A stretch of 64,000 bases of DNA from Pseudomonas sp. ok272 (GCF_900109995.1 NZ_FOCB01000005.1:234956-298955), one strand, 5' to 3'. Numbered from the stretch's first letter, positions 27,400 to 36,801 are shown. Numbers and translations: made by a program. The notes: a model not told the origin generated them from the sequence alone.

Positions 27400-28770
27400 G
27401 TGACCGACCTGCACACACTCTGGCTGACTGAGACCATCCGCCTGCGCGAGGAACACGCCGGTGCCTTGGAGGATGCCGAAGCCAATCGCCTGGCCCGCAA
27501 CGCGGGCGGTGATCTGCCCAGCCGGATCAAGGCGCGCGCCCTGTGGCTGGCCGAGCGCGACGGCCTGACCCGCGCCCTGCAGCACTGGCTGCAAGGGGCA
27601 CGCCTGGCGCTGATCGTGTTGGCGGCATTGGCGCTGATCAGCGGCGCCGGCCTGGGGTTCGCCGCGCTGGGCGATGGCCTGGCGCCGGTCAATGTGTTCT
27701 GGGCCCTGGGCAGCCTGCTGGGGTTGAACCTGATTCTGCTGCTGAGCTGGGCCAGCGGCCTGGTGTTCGCCGGCGACTACGGCGCGACGCTGGGGCGCCT
27801 GTGGTTGTGGCTCAGCGAGAAGCTCGCCCGCGACGCCAAGGCCGCGCACCTGGCGCCGGCCCTGTTGCTGATGCTGCAACGGCGCAAGCTCAATCGCTGG
27901 GTCCTTGGTCTGCTGATCAATGGCCTCTGGCTGCTGGCGATGCTCAGCGCCCTGGCCATCGTGCTGACGCTGATGGCGACACGGCGCTACGGATTTGTCT
28001 GGGAAACCACCCTCCTGACCAGCGACACCTTCGTCGCCATGACCCAGGCCCTCGGCGCCTTGCCGGCCCTGCTGGGGTTCAATGTGCCGAGCGTGGAGAT
28101 GATCCGCGCCAGTGGCGACAGCGCCCTGAACATCGAGAGCGCCCGGCACGCCTGGGCCACCTGGCTGGTGGGCGTGTTGCTGGTGTACGGCGTGCTGCCG
28201 CGCCTGCTGCTGGCGCTCTGGTGCCTATGGCGCTGGCACGCCGGCAAGGGTCGCTTGGGCCTGGACTTGAACCTGCCGGGCTACGCCCAACTGCGCGAAC
28301 CGCTGATGCCCAGCAGCGAGCGCCTGGGGGTCAGCGACGTCGCGCCGCCCCAGTTGCATCAGGTCGAAAGCGCCAGCAGCGCGCAACACAGCGACGGCGC
28401 GTTGCTGGTGGCCATCGAGCTGGACGACCAGCGCCCCTGGCCGCCGCCCTTGCCCAATGGGGTGAAAGACGCGGGCATTCTCGACAGCCGCGAGTCCCGG
28501 CACACCCTGCTGGAACAACTGACCCGCTTCCCGCCGGCACGCCTGGCCATTGCCTGCGACCCGCGACGTTCGCCGGACCGTGGCAGCCTGGCGCTGATCA
28601 GCGAACTCGCCCGCTGCGCCGGCGCCACGCGCATCTGGCTGTTGCAAGCACCGCCCGGCCAGGCCCTGGACGCCGAGCGCCTGGGTGACTGGCATGCCGC
28701 GCTGCATCAACTGGAGCTGCCCTTCGCCGATTGCGCGCCACTGAACTGGTTGGAGACGGGCCATGACTAA
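27400..28770 (+). CDS. DUF2868 family membrane protein
   Basis: 456-aa inner-membrane protein starting with GTG (MTDLHTLWLTE). Four hydrophobic segments are visible: around residues 68-90, 105-130, 165-190 and 245-268, with a soluble C-terminal domain of about 190 residues. No catalytic motif recognised. It overlaps the next gene, a DUF3482 GTPase, by 8 bases (ATGACTAA); the two families regularly occur together, which suggests a GTPase-controlled membrane function that has not been defined. Confidence 0.82.
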   Translation: MTDLHTLWLTETIRLREEHAGALEDAEANRLARNAGGDLPSRIKARALWLAERDGLTRALQHWLQGARLALIVLAALALISGAGLGFAALGDGLAPVNVFWALGSLLGLNLILLLSWASGLVFAGDYGATLGRLWLWLSEKLARDAKAAHLAPALLLMLQRRKLNRWVLGLLINGLWLLAMLSALAIVLTLMATRRYGFVWETTLLTSDTFVAMTQALGALPALLGFNVPSVEMIRASGDSALNIESARHAWATWLVGVLLVYGVLPRLLLALWCLWRWHAGKGRLGLDLNLPGYAQLREPLMPSSERLGVSDVAPPQLHQVESASSAQHSDGALLVAIELDDQRPWPPPLPNGVKDAGILDSRESRHTLLEQLTRFPPARLAIACDPRRSPDRGSLALISELARCAGATRIWLLQAPPGQALDAERLGDWHAALHQLELPFADCAPLNWLETGHD

Positions 28771-30127
28771 ACCCTTGAAACTCGCGGTGGTCGGCCACAC
28801 CAACGTCGGCAAGACTTCGTTGCTGCGCACCCTGACCCGGGACGTGGGCTTTGGCGAAGTGTCCCATCGCCCCAGCACCACGCGCCATGTCGAAGGCGCC
28901 CGGCTCTCGGTGGAGGGTGAAGCCCTGCTGGAGCTCTATGACACCCCGGGCCTGGAAGACGCCATCGCCCTGCTCGACTACCTCGAACGCCTGGACCGCC
29001 CCGGCGAACGCCTCGATGGCCCGGCCCGGCTGGCGCGCTTTCTGGAGGGCAGCGAAGCACGCCAACGCTTCGAGCAAGAAGCCAAGGTGTTGCGCCAGCT
29101 CCTGGCCTCCGACGCCGGGCTGTATGTGATCGATGCCCGTGAGCCGGTGCTGGCCAAGTACCGCGACGAACTGCAAGTGCTGGCCAGTTGCGGCAAGCCC
29201 CTGTTGCCGGTGTTGAACTTTGTCAGCAGCGCCAACCACCGCGAACCCGACTGGCGCGAAGCCCTGGCGCGCCTGGGGCTGCATGCGCTGGTGCGCTTCG
29301 ACAGCGTCGCCCCACCCGAAGATGGCGAGCGCCGGCTGTACGAAAGCCTGGCGTTGATGATGGAGAGCGCACGCGAGCCACTGGAACGCTTGATCGCTGA
29401 CCAACAGGCGCAACGCCAGGCACGCCAGCAAAGCGCAGCGCGGTTGATCGCCGAGCTGCTGATCGACTGCGCCGCCTGCCGACGCAGCGTGGCCAGCGAT
29501 GCCGAACAAGAGCAGCAAGCGATCAACGACCTGCGCAAGGCCGTGCGCCAGCGTGAACAACGCTGTGTCGAGGCGCTGCTCAAGCTCTACGCCTTCCGCC
29601 CACAGGACGCCGCCGCCAGCGACTTGCCGTTGCTGGATGGCCGTTGGGGCGATGACCTGTTCAACCCCGAGACCCTCAAGCAACTGGGGGTGCGGGTCGG
29701 CGGCGGGATAGCGGCCGGGGCGGCGGCCGGCGCGGGCGTCGATCTGTTGGTGGGCGGCCTGACCCTCGGTGCAGCGGCACTGGCCGGGGCGATTGCCGGT
29801 GGCGCCCTACAAACCGCGCGCAGCTATGGCAGCCGTCTACTGGGCAAGATCAAGGGCCAGCGCGAGCTGACCGTCGATGACAGCGTGCTGCGCCTGTTGG
29901 CATTGCGTCAGCGGCAACTGGTGCAGGCGCTGAACCAACGCGGGCATGCGGCGATGGACAGCGTCCAGGTCGCCACCCCACAAGACAAGAGCTGGCGCGA
30001 AGGCAAGTTGCCCGAAGCCTTGGTCAAGGCCCGGGCGCATCCGCAATGGTCGTCACTCAATCCCCAGCCGAAGTTGAGCCAGGCCGAGCGGCAAGAGCAG
30101 ATCGAAGGATTGGCGCAGCAGTTGTAG
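28763..30127 (+). CDS. DUF3482 family GTPase
   Basis: 454-aa Era/TrmE-like GTPase. G1 is GHTNVGKTS (residues 11-19), switch region PSTTRHVEG, G3 DTPG (60-63). A canonical NKxD (G4) is not obvious; the corresponding strand reads LLPVLNFVSSANHREPDW. A Gly/Ala-rich hydrophobic stretch around residues 312-352 (AAGAAAGAGVDLLVGG, LGAAALAGAIAGGAL) could insert in a membrane or contact its DUF2868 partner. The product is probably membrane-associated; its role is unknown. Confidence 0.83.
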   Translation: MTKPLKLAVVGHTNVGKTSLLRTLTRDVGFGEVSHRPSTTRHVEGARLSVEGEALLELYDTPGLEDAIALLDYLERLDRPGERLDGPARLARFLEGSEARQRFEQEAKVLRQLLASDAGLYVIDAREPVLAKYRDELQVLASCGKPLLPVLNFVSSANHREPDWREALARLGLHALVRFDSVAPPEDGERRLYESLALMMESAREPLERLIADQQAQRQARQQSAARLIAELLIDCAACRRSVASDAEQEQQAINDLRKAVRQREQRCVEALLKLYAFRPQDAAASDLPLLDGRWGDDLFNPETLKQLGVRVGGGIAAGAAAGAGVDLLVGGLTLGAAALAGAIAGGALQTARSYGSRLLGKIKGQRELTVDDSVLRLLALRQRQLVQALNQRGHAAMDSVQVATPQDKSWREGKLPEALVKARAHPQWSSLNPQPKLSQAERQEQIEGLAQQL

Positions 30128-30137
30128 CGCCTGGGGT

Positions 30138-30671
30138 TCAGTACCAGCGAAACTTCAAGTAGGTCGCGGCCAGGACGCGGACCAGTTTCTCGTCGGCCTT
30201 GTCGATCAGCCCGTCGTGGTTCACATCGCCTTGGACACTGGCGTCGATCTCGCCGTCATTGTTGCTGTCGAAGGCCGCATGCCAGGCGCTGAGGGTTCGT
30301 TCGCTGGTCATGCCGCTGCCTTCGTGCAACTGCAGGCGCACCACGTTGGGGGCACCATCGTCATGGAAGTCCTCGGCGATGACCTTGAGATAACGACCCC
30401 ACGCGGCCCCCCGGTTGAACCAACGCAGCTTCAGGTAGTTGTTGGCGAAGCGGTACAACAAGCGTTGGTCGGCGGAGTTTTCCTTACCGTTGTGGGTGAC
30501 ATCGCCCATTTTGTAATCGACCTTGCCGTCCGCATCGAAATCGACGGCGAAGGCTTTGTTCACCAGCCTGTCTTCGCCGGGGCGGCCGACCTGCTCGTAA
30601 AACTCCAGCAGAACCGAGTCCGCCCGACCATTGCCGGTCCTGTCCTGGGCAGTGACTTTTAAGTAGCGCAT
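30138..30671 (-). CDS. Duplicated calcium-loop (EF-hand/dockerin-like) repeat protein
   Basis: About 177 aa in two similar halves of about 88 residues. Each half begins RYLKV, holds Ca-binding loops and ends YLK.RW. Half one: DFDADGKVD and GDVTHNGKENSADQ. Half two: DSNNDGEID and GDVNHDGLIDKADE, the latter very like a dockerin repeat. No signal peptide is seen. The start at 30671 (MRYLKV) is preferred since AAGGA lies 9 bases upstream and it aligns with the start of the second half; an ATG at 30710 would add 13 residues. Function is unknown; Ca-dependent secretion or adhesion is only a guess. Confidence 0.65.
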   Translation of the reverse strand: MRYLKVTAQDRTGNGRADSVLLEFYEQVGRPGEDRLVNKAFAVDFDADGKVDYKMGDVTHNGKENSADQRLLYRFANNYLKLRWFNRGAAWGRYLKVIAEDFHDDGAPNVVRLQLHEGSGMTSERTLSAWHAAFDSNNDGEIDASVQGDVNHDGLIDKADEKLVRVLAATYLKFRWY

Positions 30672-30794
30672 CAGCAGCATTCCTTGCCAAGTTGAGTGAG
30701 CCTTGGACATTAGCGATCCACGGCCCCGCGTTCCATGACCTGCGTCAGGCGCACCCTGTCAGGACTTTCCCAACGTCCCTCGGGCTTAATCGCG

Positions 30795-31370
30795 TTACGC
30801 CAGTTGAATCCGCTCCTTGGCCAGCAGGGCCAGTGCCTTGGCCTTCAGCACGGCCAGGTCGAGCAGCGGCACGCCGGTGTCCTTGGCCTGTTCATCCCAG
30901 TGGCGCATGCGCACGCTCACCGCGCACAACGGGTCCTGGGCAAACGCCAACGCCTCGGCCGCCGTCATCACGCCGCCCTGGTACTCCAGCGTCCGGCGGC
31001 TGGCTTCACTCAAGCGTTCGTAGTAGCCCGGCTCGGTCAAGGTCAGGTAGCGCTTGGCTTGCACGTGGTATTCCACCAGCCGCGCCAGGCGCTCGCCAAA
31101 GCCCATCCGCCGCAGGTAATCGGCGCCCAGGCGTTCGTGGCTGACCACCCCGAAGCCGTCCATGTGCGCGGCGCCCTCGGTGCAGATGTGCCCGATGTCA
31201 TGGAAGAACGCCGCCAACACCACTTCATCGTCGAAGCCTTCGGCCATGGCCCGCTCGGCGGCCTGGGACATGTGCTCGATCTGTGACACCGGCTCGCCAA
31301 TGTAATCGCTGGCGCCGAAACGTTCGTACAAGGCAAAGACCTCGGCGACGACCTGTGCGCTGTGCTCCAT
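30795..31370 (-). CDS. Phosphonate-associated HD-domain oxygenase (PhnZ/TmpB-like)
   Basis: 191-aa HD-domain protein of the phosphonate-degradation family that includes the di-iron oxygenase PhnZ, which cleaves the C-P bond of 1-hydroxy-phosphonates. Likely metal ligands: IEHMSQAA, FFHDIGH, VSHERLGADYL, EYHVQAKRY and Asp in QDPLCAVSVRMRHWD. The ATG at 31370 overlaps the stop of the FAD oxidoreductase gene (ATGA), so they are coupled. Product would be phosphate plus an amino acid or aldehyde. Exact substrate cannot be told from sequence. Confidence 0.82.
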   Translation of the reverse strand: MEHSAQVVAEVFALYERFGASDYIGEPVSQIEHMSQAAERAMAEGFDDEVVLAAFFHDIGHICTEGAAHMDGFGVVSHERLGADYLRRMGFGERLARLVEYHVQAKRYLTLTEPGYYERLSEASRRTLEYQGGVMTAAEALAFAQDPLCAVSVRMRHWDEQAKDTGVPLLDLAVLKAKALALLAKERIQLA

Positions 31371-32503
31371 CAATGCTCTCCCAACAAAGTCCTGATATTG
31401 CGTTCGGCCATCGCCGGCCCGACGCTCATGCCCACGCCGCTGTGCATCAGCGCGGCATGGACGCCCGGGGCCGCCTGTAAGAAGGAAAACGGCTGCGCCC
31501 CCCGGGCACCATAGACCCCCTGCCAGCGTTCGACCACTTGCACCTTGCAGCCCAGGGTGTGCTCGGCCAGCTCGATCATCCAGTCATCCACCTGCTCGGC
31601 ATTGAACGGCGAGGGATCGCTGGCGTAATGATGGGAGTCGCCGATGATCAGCTCGCCGTGGGGCGTGGGGCTGATCAACAGGTGAATCCCGTGTTCGTGC
31701 AGGTGCGGTGTCTCCCGCAGGATCTGCGCCTGCACCGCCGCCGCCTCGGGCAAGTCGGCGAAGGCGCCGTAGTGCACGCAGCTCAAGCCGGTGAGCAGCG
31801 CGTGTTGCAGATTGAGGTCGAGCACTGGCTTGGCGCGCAGCATCTGCAAGCGACAGGTCTGCGGCGTGAGCGCGGCGATGGGTTCGGCCAGCAGGGTCTG
31901 ATAGTCGTGGCCGGAGCAGACGATGATCTGTTCGCCGCTGAAGCTGCCCGCCGTGCTGTGCACCCGGCCGGGTTCGACATCGCGCACCAGGGTCGAGAAG
32001 TGGAACGTCACGCCCAGTTCGCGGCGCAGGTAGTCGATCAGGGCCGGGATCGCTTCCCGGGAATACAGTTGCTGGTCGTCCAGCCCATGCAAGGCCGCCC
32101 GGTGATGGCTGAACTGGCCGCCGTACAGGTCGCGCAGGGCTGCACCACGCAGCAACTCGACACGGTAGCCGTGCTCGATGGCCCGGCCTTCGCAGAAGGT
32201 GTGTAGCAGGTGTTCTTCGGCCTCGGTGCGGGCGAACAGATAGGAGCCGTTGCGCTTGAGCTGCACGCCGGCCCGTTGTGCCCATTGGCCCCAGATCTCG
32301 CGGCTGGCCTTGGCCAGTTCGAGCATCGGCCCCGGCGGTTGGCCGGTGACCAGGGCCTGGCCGAAGTTGCGCACCGACGCGCCCAGGGGCGTGGCCGTGC
32401 GCTCGAAAACCGTGACCTTCAAACCGCGCCGGGCCGCCGCGTAGGCGTGGGACAGGCCGAGGATGCCGGCGCCGATGATCAATAGGTCGCTGTGGTGAGT
32501 CAT
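31370..32503 (-). CDS. Phosphonate-associated FAD-dependent oxidoreductase
   Basis: 377-aa DAO-fold flavoenzyme. N-terminal Rossmann motif LLIIGAGILGLSHAYAAARRG and the family feature PLGASVRNFGQALVTGQPPG point to the FAD oxidoreductases found in phosphonate operons (TIGR03364 type, including enzymes that oxidise aminoethylphosphonate or its N-methyl form). The start at 32503 (MTHHSD) follows a REPIN; upstream codons lie in the repeat and are rejected. Works with the overlapping HD oxygenase and the ABC transporter downstream of the shared regulator. Confidence 0.82.
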   Translation of the reverse strand: MTHHSDLLIIGAGILGLSHAYAAARRGLKVTVFERTATPLGASVRNFGQALVTGQPPGPMLELAKASREIWGQWAQRAGVQLKRNGSYLFARTEAEEHLLHTFCEGRAIEHGYRVELLRGAALRDLYGGQFSHHRAALHGLDDQQLYSREAIPALIDYLRRELGVTFHFSTLVRDVEPGRVHSTAGSFSGEQIIVCSGHDYQTLLAEPIAALTPQTCRLQMLRAKPVLDLNLQHALLTGLSCVHYGAFADLPEAAAVQAQILRETPHLHEHGIHLLISPTPHGELIIGDSHHYASDPSPFNAEQVDDWMIELAEHTLGCKVQVVERWQGVYGARGAQPFSFLQAAPGVHAALMHSGVGMSVGPAMAERNIRTLLGEH

Positions 32504-32531
32504 GAAGTGATGTCCTGAGTTCGAGACCGCT

Positions 32532-32597
32532 TTCGCGAGCAGGCTCGCTCCCACAGGGAAAATGCATTCCAACGGTGGGAGCGAGCCTGCTCGCGAA
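32532..32597. repeat. REPIN between the oxidoreductase and binding-protein genes
   Basis: Short REPIN: arms TCGCGAGCAGGCTCGCTCCC and inverted copy, spacer only about 20 bases. It splits the phosphonate gene cluster and may lower expression of the two enzyme genes relative to the transporter genes. Confidence 0.85.
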
Positions 32598-32621
32598 GAG
32601 GCCTGTCAGCCAATAGAGACC

Positions 32622-33647
32622 TTACTTGGCCGCGACTTTCTCGGACTTGCCGTCATAGCGCTTGCGCCATTCGCTGAGGATCTCGTCGCGGTGCTTCGAG
32701 GCCCAGGCGAAGTCGTTCTTGATCAGGCGTTGCTCGTAGTCGGCCGGCAGCTCGGTCTGCGGCTTGGCGATGCCCGGTTGGGCGAGGACCGCGAAGTTTT
32801 CCTTGTACAGGTCCATCGCCGCCGCGCTGGCGGAGAAGTCAGCCAGTTTCTTCGCGGCTTCTGCATGCGGGGTGCCCTTGATCACGGCGGTGGCTTCGAT
32901 TTCCCAGCCCAGGCCTTCCTTCGGCAGGATGATGTCCAGCGGCGCGCCCTGGCGCTTCAACTGCACGGCCGGGTATTCGAAGGAGATACCAATCGGGAAC
33001 TCACCGGCGGCCGCCAGCTTGCACGGCTTGGAACCGGAGTGAACGTACTGGCCGATGTTCTGGTGCAGCCCGTCCATGTAGGCCCAGCCCTGCTGCTCGC
33101 CGAAGGTTTGCAGCCAGGCGCTGACGTCGAGGAAACCGGTGCCGGACGACGCCGGGTTCGGCATCACGATCTTGCCCTTGTACTCAGGCTTGGTCAGGTC
33201 CTGCCAGCTCACGGGCTTGCTCAGGCCTTGTTTCTCGGCTTCCACGGTGTTGAAGCAGATGGTCGCGGCCCACACGTCCATGCCAACCCAGGCCGGCGGA
33301 TTGGCGGCGTCGCGGTAGTTGGCGCCGATCTTGTCCAGGTCCTTGGGCGCATAGCTTTGCAGCATGCCTTGCTGGTCGAGGATCGCCAGGCTGGAGGCGG
33401 CCAGGCCCCACACCGCGTCGGCTTGCGGGCGCGCTTTCTCGGCCAGCAACTTGGCGGTGATGATGCCGGTGGAATCACGCACCCACTTGATCTCGACGTC
33501 CGGATTGCTCTTCTCGAACGCTTCCTTGTAGGTCTTCAGTTGCTCGGCTTCGAGGGCGGTGTAGACGGTCAACTCGGTTTTCGCGGCAAACGCATTCAGG
33601 CTGAAAGCAGTGAGGACGGCAGCGGCAAGAGCCAGGGGCTTGAACAT
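32622..33647 (-). CDS. 2-aminoethylphosphonate ABC transporter, substrate-binding protein
   Basis: 341-aa periplasmic binding protein with signal peptide MFKPLALAAAVLTAFSLNAFA. Mature sequence (KTELTVYTALEAEQLKTYKE, WVRDSTGIITAKLLAEKARP, MPNPASSGTGFL) belongs to the ferric-iron/AEP group (family 1 extracellular binding proteins; TIGR03261-type). Context with fused permease, ATPase and phosphonate-type oxidases supports aminoethylphosphonate rather than iron. Confidence 0.83.
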   Translation of the reverse strand: MFKPLALAAAVLTAFSLNAFAAKTELTVYTALEAEQLKTYKEAFEKSNPDVEIKWVRDSTGIITAKLLAEKARPQADAVWGLAASSLAILDQQGMLQSYAPKDLDKIGANYRDAANPPAWVGMDVWAATICFNTVEAEKQGLSKPVSWQDLTKPEYKGKIVMPNPASSGTGFLDVSAWLQTFGEQQGWAYMDGLHQNIGQYVHSGSKPCKLAAAGEFPIGISFEYPAVQLKRQGAPLDIILPKEGLGWEIEATAVIKGTPHAEAAKKLADFSASAAAMDLYKENFAVLAQPGIAKPQTELPADYEQRLIKNDFAWASKHRDEILSEWRKRYDGKSEKVAAK

Positions 33648-33695
33648 GGTGCGGTTCCTTTTAAGTGCGGATCAGAGGGGTGGTTGGATGAGTTC

Positions 33696-35420
33696 TCAGT
33701 TGCCGGGCGCGGTCTGCCGCCAGGCCTGGGAGCGACGCAGCAAGCCGCGCGAGGCCCAGGCCAGCAGCAGGGACACGCCCGCCGAGGTGAACAGAATCAG
33801 GGTCGACATGGCCGCCGCGCCGCCGACGTTGCCGGCGTCGTCCATGTTCAGCACCGCCACCGCCGCGAGGATGGTGTCGGGGCTGTAGAGGAAGATCGCC
33901 GCCGAGACGGTGGTCATGGCCGAGACGAACAGATAGCGCACGATGTCCAGCAGCGCCGGCAGGCAGATCGGCACGGTGACGCGCAGGTAATGGCGGTACA
34001 GCGGCGCCTTGAGCGACAACGCGGCGGCCTCGAACTCGGCATCGAGTTGGCGCAGCGCGGTGGTGGCGGTCATCTGCGCGGTGGTCAGGTAGTGGGCGAT
34101 GGTGCACACCACCAGCAGGGTCATGGTGCCGTAGAGCACATGCAGCGGGTTGCCGTTGAGGTTGAAGAAGAACACGTAGCCCAGGCCCAGGACCAAGCCC
34201 GGCACTGCCATCGGCACGAAGCTGAGCATGCGCAGCACCAGGTTCAGGCCCCGCTGCCCACGGGTTTTCTCCATCAGGTAGGCGCCGGTGAAGATCAGCA
34301 CGCTGCCGATCAACGCCGTGCACAACGCCATCCGCACACTGTTGCCGTAGGCCAGCCAGCCACCGCCGGCGGTGTCGCCGAACTGGTAGTGCTTGAGCGA
34401 CAACGACAGGTTGTACGGCCAGAACTTCACCAGCGATGAGTACACCGCCATGCCGAATACCAGCAGCAGCGCGGCGCAGATCAACAGGACGATGGCCAGG
34501 TAGCAGCCGTCGCGCAACCTGGAAGGCGCCGGCTGGAACACTTGGGCGCGGCCGCTCATCGAATCGCCATGGCGGCGGCGCAACCAGGCATCGACGCCAA
34601 AGCTCAACAGCGCCGGCACCAACAGCACCATGCCAATCAGCGCACCGCGACCGAACTGCTGCTGGCCGACCACCGCCTTGTAGGCTTCCAGCGCCAGCAC
34701 TTGATAGTCGCCCCCGACCACCACGGGCACACCGAAGTCGGTGATGGTCAGGGTGAACACCAGGCAGAACGCGGCGAACACCGCCTGGCGCGTCGCCGGC
34801 CAGGTGATGCTGCGAAACGCCTTGGCCGGACTGGCGCCCATGCTGGAGGCGGCATCGAACAGCCGCGCATCGGCCAGGGACAGGGCCGAGAGCAAAATCA
34901 TCAGGGCGTGGGGAAAGGTGTAGATCGCCTCGCCGATCACGATGCCCCAGAAGCCGTAGATGTTGTCCGACAGCCACCCGCGCAACAGGCCCTGGTTACC
35001 GAACAGGTAGACCAGCGCAATGCCCGGCAACATCGACGGCGCCATCAACGGCAACAGCGACAGGCCGCGCCAGATCGACTTGCCGGGAATCAACGTACGT
35101 TGCAGGGCGTAGGCAAACAGGTAGGCCAGCGGGACGACGATGGCCGCCACGCTGAGGGACACTTTCAGGCTGTTGCCCAACAGCCAGTGGAAGTTGGCGC
35201 TGGTCACCAGCTCGCGCGCCGCGACCAGGCCACCGCCCTGCCCCGCGTCACTGCTCAAGCCACGCCAGAAGATCGCCAGCAGCGGCATCAACACCGCGAC
35301 ACTGAGCAGGCCCAGCAGCAACAGCTTGCCGCCGACCACGAACACCCGGTCACCGATCTCGGCGCGGGTGGTCTGCCGAACCTGCTTGTGCGGTATCGGC
35401 AGGGCGATCTGCGCGCTCAT
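33696..35420 (-). CDS. 2-aminoethylphosphonate ABC transporter, fused permease
   Basis: 574-aa inner-membrane permease with two binding-protein-dependent transport domains in one chain and about 12 membrane segments. EAA-type loops are visible (for example DAASSMGASPAKAFRSITWP and LDAEFEAAALSLKAPLYRHY). Start overlaps the ATPase gene stop (ATGA). The single-chain double permease is characteristic of the putative AEP and iron(III) systems. Confidence 0.85.
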   Translation of the reverse strand: MSAQIALPIPHKQVRQTTRAEIGDRVFVVGGKLLLLGLLSVAVLMPLLAIFWRGLSSDAGQGGGLVAARELVTSANFHWLLGNSLKVSLSVAAIVVPLAYLFAYALQRTLIPGKSIWRGLSLLPLMAPSMLPGIALVYLFGNQGLLRGWLSDNIYGFWGIVIGEAIYTFPHALMILLSALSLADARLFDAASSMGASPAKAFRSITWPATRQAVFAAFCLVFTLTITDFGVPVVVGGDYQVLALEAYKAVVGQQQFGRGALIGMVLLVPALLSFGVDAWLRRRHGDSMSGRAQVFQPAPSRLRDGCYLAIVLLICAALLLVFGMAVYSSLVKFWPYNLSLSLKHYQFGDTAGGGWLAYGNSVRMALCTALIGSVLIFTGAYLMEKTRGQRGLNLVLRMLSFVPMAVPGLVLGLGYVFFFNLNGNPLHVLYGTMTLLVVCTIAHYLTTAQMTATTALRQLDAEFEAAALSLKAPLYRHYLRVTVPICLPALLDIVRYLFVSAMTTVSAAIFLYSPDTILAAVAVLNMDDAGNVGGAAAMSTLILFTSAGVSLLLAWASRGLLRRSQAWRQTAPGN

Positions 35421-36496
35421 CAGGCAAACACCTGCAGGCTGCGCGGCGGCAGGGCGACCATGATGTCCTGGGCACCGAGGCGCGGCATGGCTTCGGGCGC
35501 CAGTTCGGCGAGCAAGGCGTGGCCTGGCAGGTGGTTGAGTTCAAAGCTCATCCGGCAGCGATTACCGAGGAAGGTGATTTCGCGAACCTTGGCCGGGAAC
35601 AGGTTTTCCTCATGCACCAGCGGGTTGACGCTGATTGCTTCCGGGCGGCAGAACAGCCTGCCCGAGGCCGCCTTGGCGCTGTTGTCGGCCAGGCGCACGT
35701 GCATCCCGCCGACCTTGGCGTGACTGTCGCTGCTGCGCTGGAACGGCAGCCAGTTGCCCTGGCCGACGAACTCGGCAACGAACGGGGTCGCCGGGCGGTT
35801 GTAGATGTCTTGCGGGGTGGCGTACTGCTCGACCTTGCCGTTGTTCATCACGGCGATGCGGTCGGCCATCAGCATGGCCTCGTCCTGGTTGTGGGTGACC
35901 ATCAGGGTGGTGATGCCCAGGTTGCGCTGCAGTTGGCGCAGCTCGGTGCACAGGTGCTCGCGGACCCGGGCGTCGAGGGCCGACATCGGCTCATCCAGCA
36001 ATAACAGCGAGGGCGCCGGCGCCAGGGCCCGGGCCAGGGCCACGCGCTGTTGCTGGCCGCCGGACAATTGGCCGGGGTATTTCTTCTCGCTGCCGATCAG
36101 GCCGACCAACTCCAGCATCTGCCCGACGCGCTTACGCACTTCATCGCGACCGCTGCCGGCCAGGCCGTAGGCAATGTTGGCTTCGACGCTGAGGTTGGGG
36201 AACAGCGCGTAGGACTGGAACAGAATCCCGTAGTCCCGCGCCTGGGGGGCCAGCCGGGAAACATCGCGCTCGCCCAAGTACAGTTCGCCACGATCCTGGC
36301 GCTCAAGGCCGGCGATGCAGCGCAGTAAGGTGGTCTTGCCGCAGCCCGATGGCCCGAGCAGGCACACCAGCTCGCCAGCGCTGACGTCCAGCGACACGTT
36401 GTCCAGCGCGGTAAAGGCACCGAAGCGTTTCTCGATACCGCGCACCCGCATCGGGATGCCGGGGTTGGTCAGGGCAGTGGCGATGGAACTGTTCAT
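35420..36496 (-). CDS. 2-aminoethylphosphonate ABC transporter, ATP-binding protein
   Basis: 358-aa ABC ATPase. Walker A GPSGCGKTT, signature LSGGQQQRVALARAL, Walker B LLLLDEPMSALD and H-loop VTHNQDEA, then a C-terminal TOBE-type regulatory domain. First gene of the transporter set; the LysR gene lies upstream on the same strand, separated by 305 bases with a REP pair. Confidence 0.87.
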   Translation of the reverse strand: MNSSIATALTNPGIPMRVRGIEKRFGAFTALDNVSLDVSAGELVCLLGPSGCGKTTLLRCIAGLERQDRGELYLGERDVSRLAPQARDYGILFQSYALFPNLSVEANIAYGLAGSGRDEVRKRVGQMLELVGLIGSEKKYPGQLSGGQQQRVALARALAPAPSLLLLDEPMSALDARVREHLCTELRQLQRNLGITTLMVTHNQDEAMLMADRIAVMNNGKVEQYATPQDIYNRPATPFVAEFVGQGNWLPFQRSSDSHAKVGGMHVRLADNSAKAASGRLFCRPEAISVNPLVHEENLFPAKVREITFLGNRCRMSFELNHLPGHALLAELAPEAMPRLGAQDIMVALPPRSLQVFA

Positions 36497-36631
36497 GGAC
36501 GCACCTCATCAAGCAGATGACGGCCATGCTAGGGTGCGAATGCGTCCGTCATGTGGCAGTGAGGCAAAAACGGCCGATAGTGGTATTGGGGGATTTGGGT
36601 TGGGGTGAAGCTCAAGCCATGGCTTGACGCC

Positions 36632-36777
36632 TTCGCGAGCAGGCTCGCTCCCACGGTGGATCTGGGTACATCCACCAGAGAATGGTTGGCTAAGACCGTT
36701 GCTCCCTCAGATTTTGCTGGGCGCCACAGATCACATTGACACCACAGACCCTTGTGGGAGCGAGCCTGCTCGCGAAG
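36632..36777. repeat. REP pair with wide spacing
   Basis: Arm TTCGCGAGCAGGCTCGCTCC at 36632-36654 and facing arm GTGGGAGCGAGCCTGCTCGC at 36754-36777, with about 100 bases between them. The rest of the 36497-36801 gap must contain the transporter promoter; I could not pick its boxes. Confidence 0.8.
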
Positions 36778-36801
36778 AGGCCGGAACAGCCACTGAAAGT
36801 C

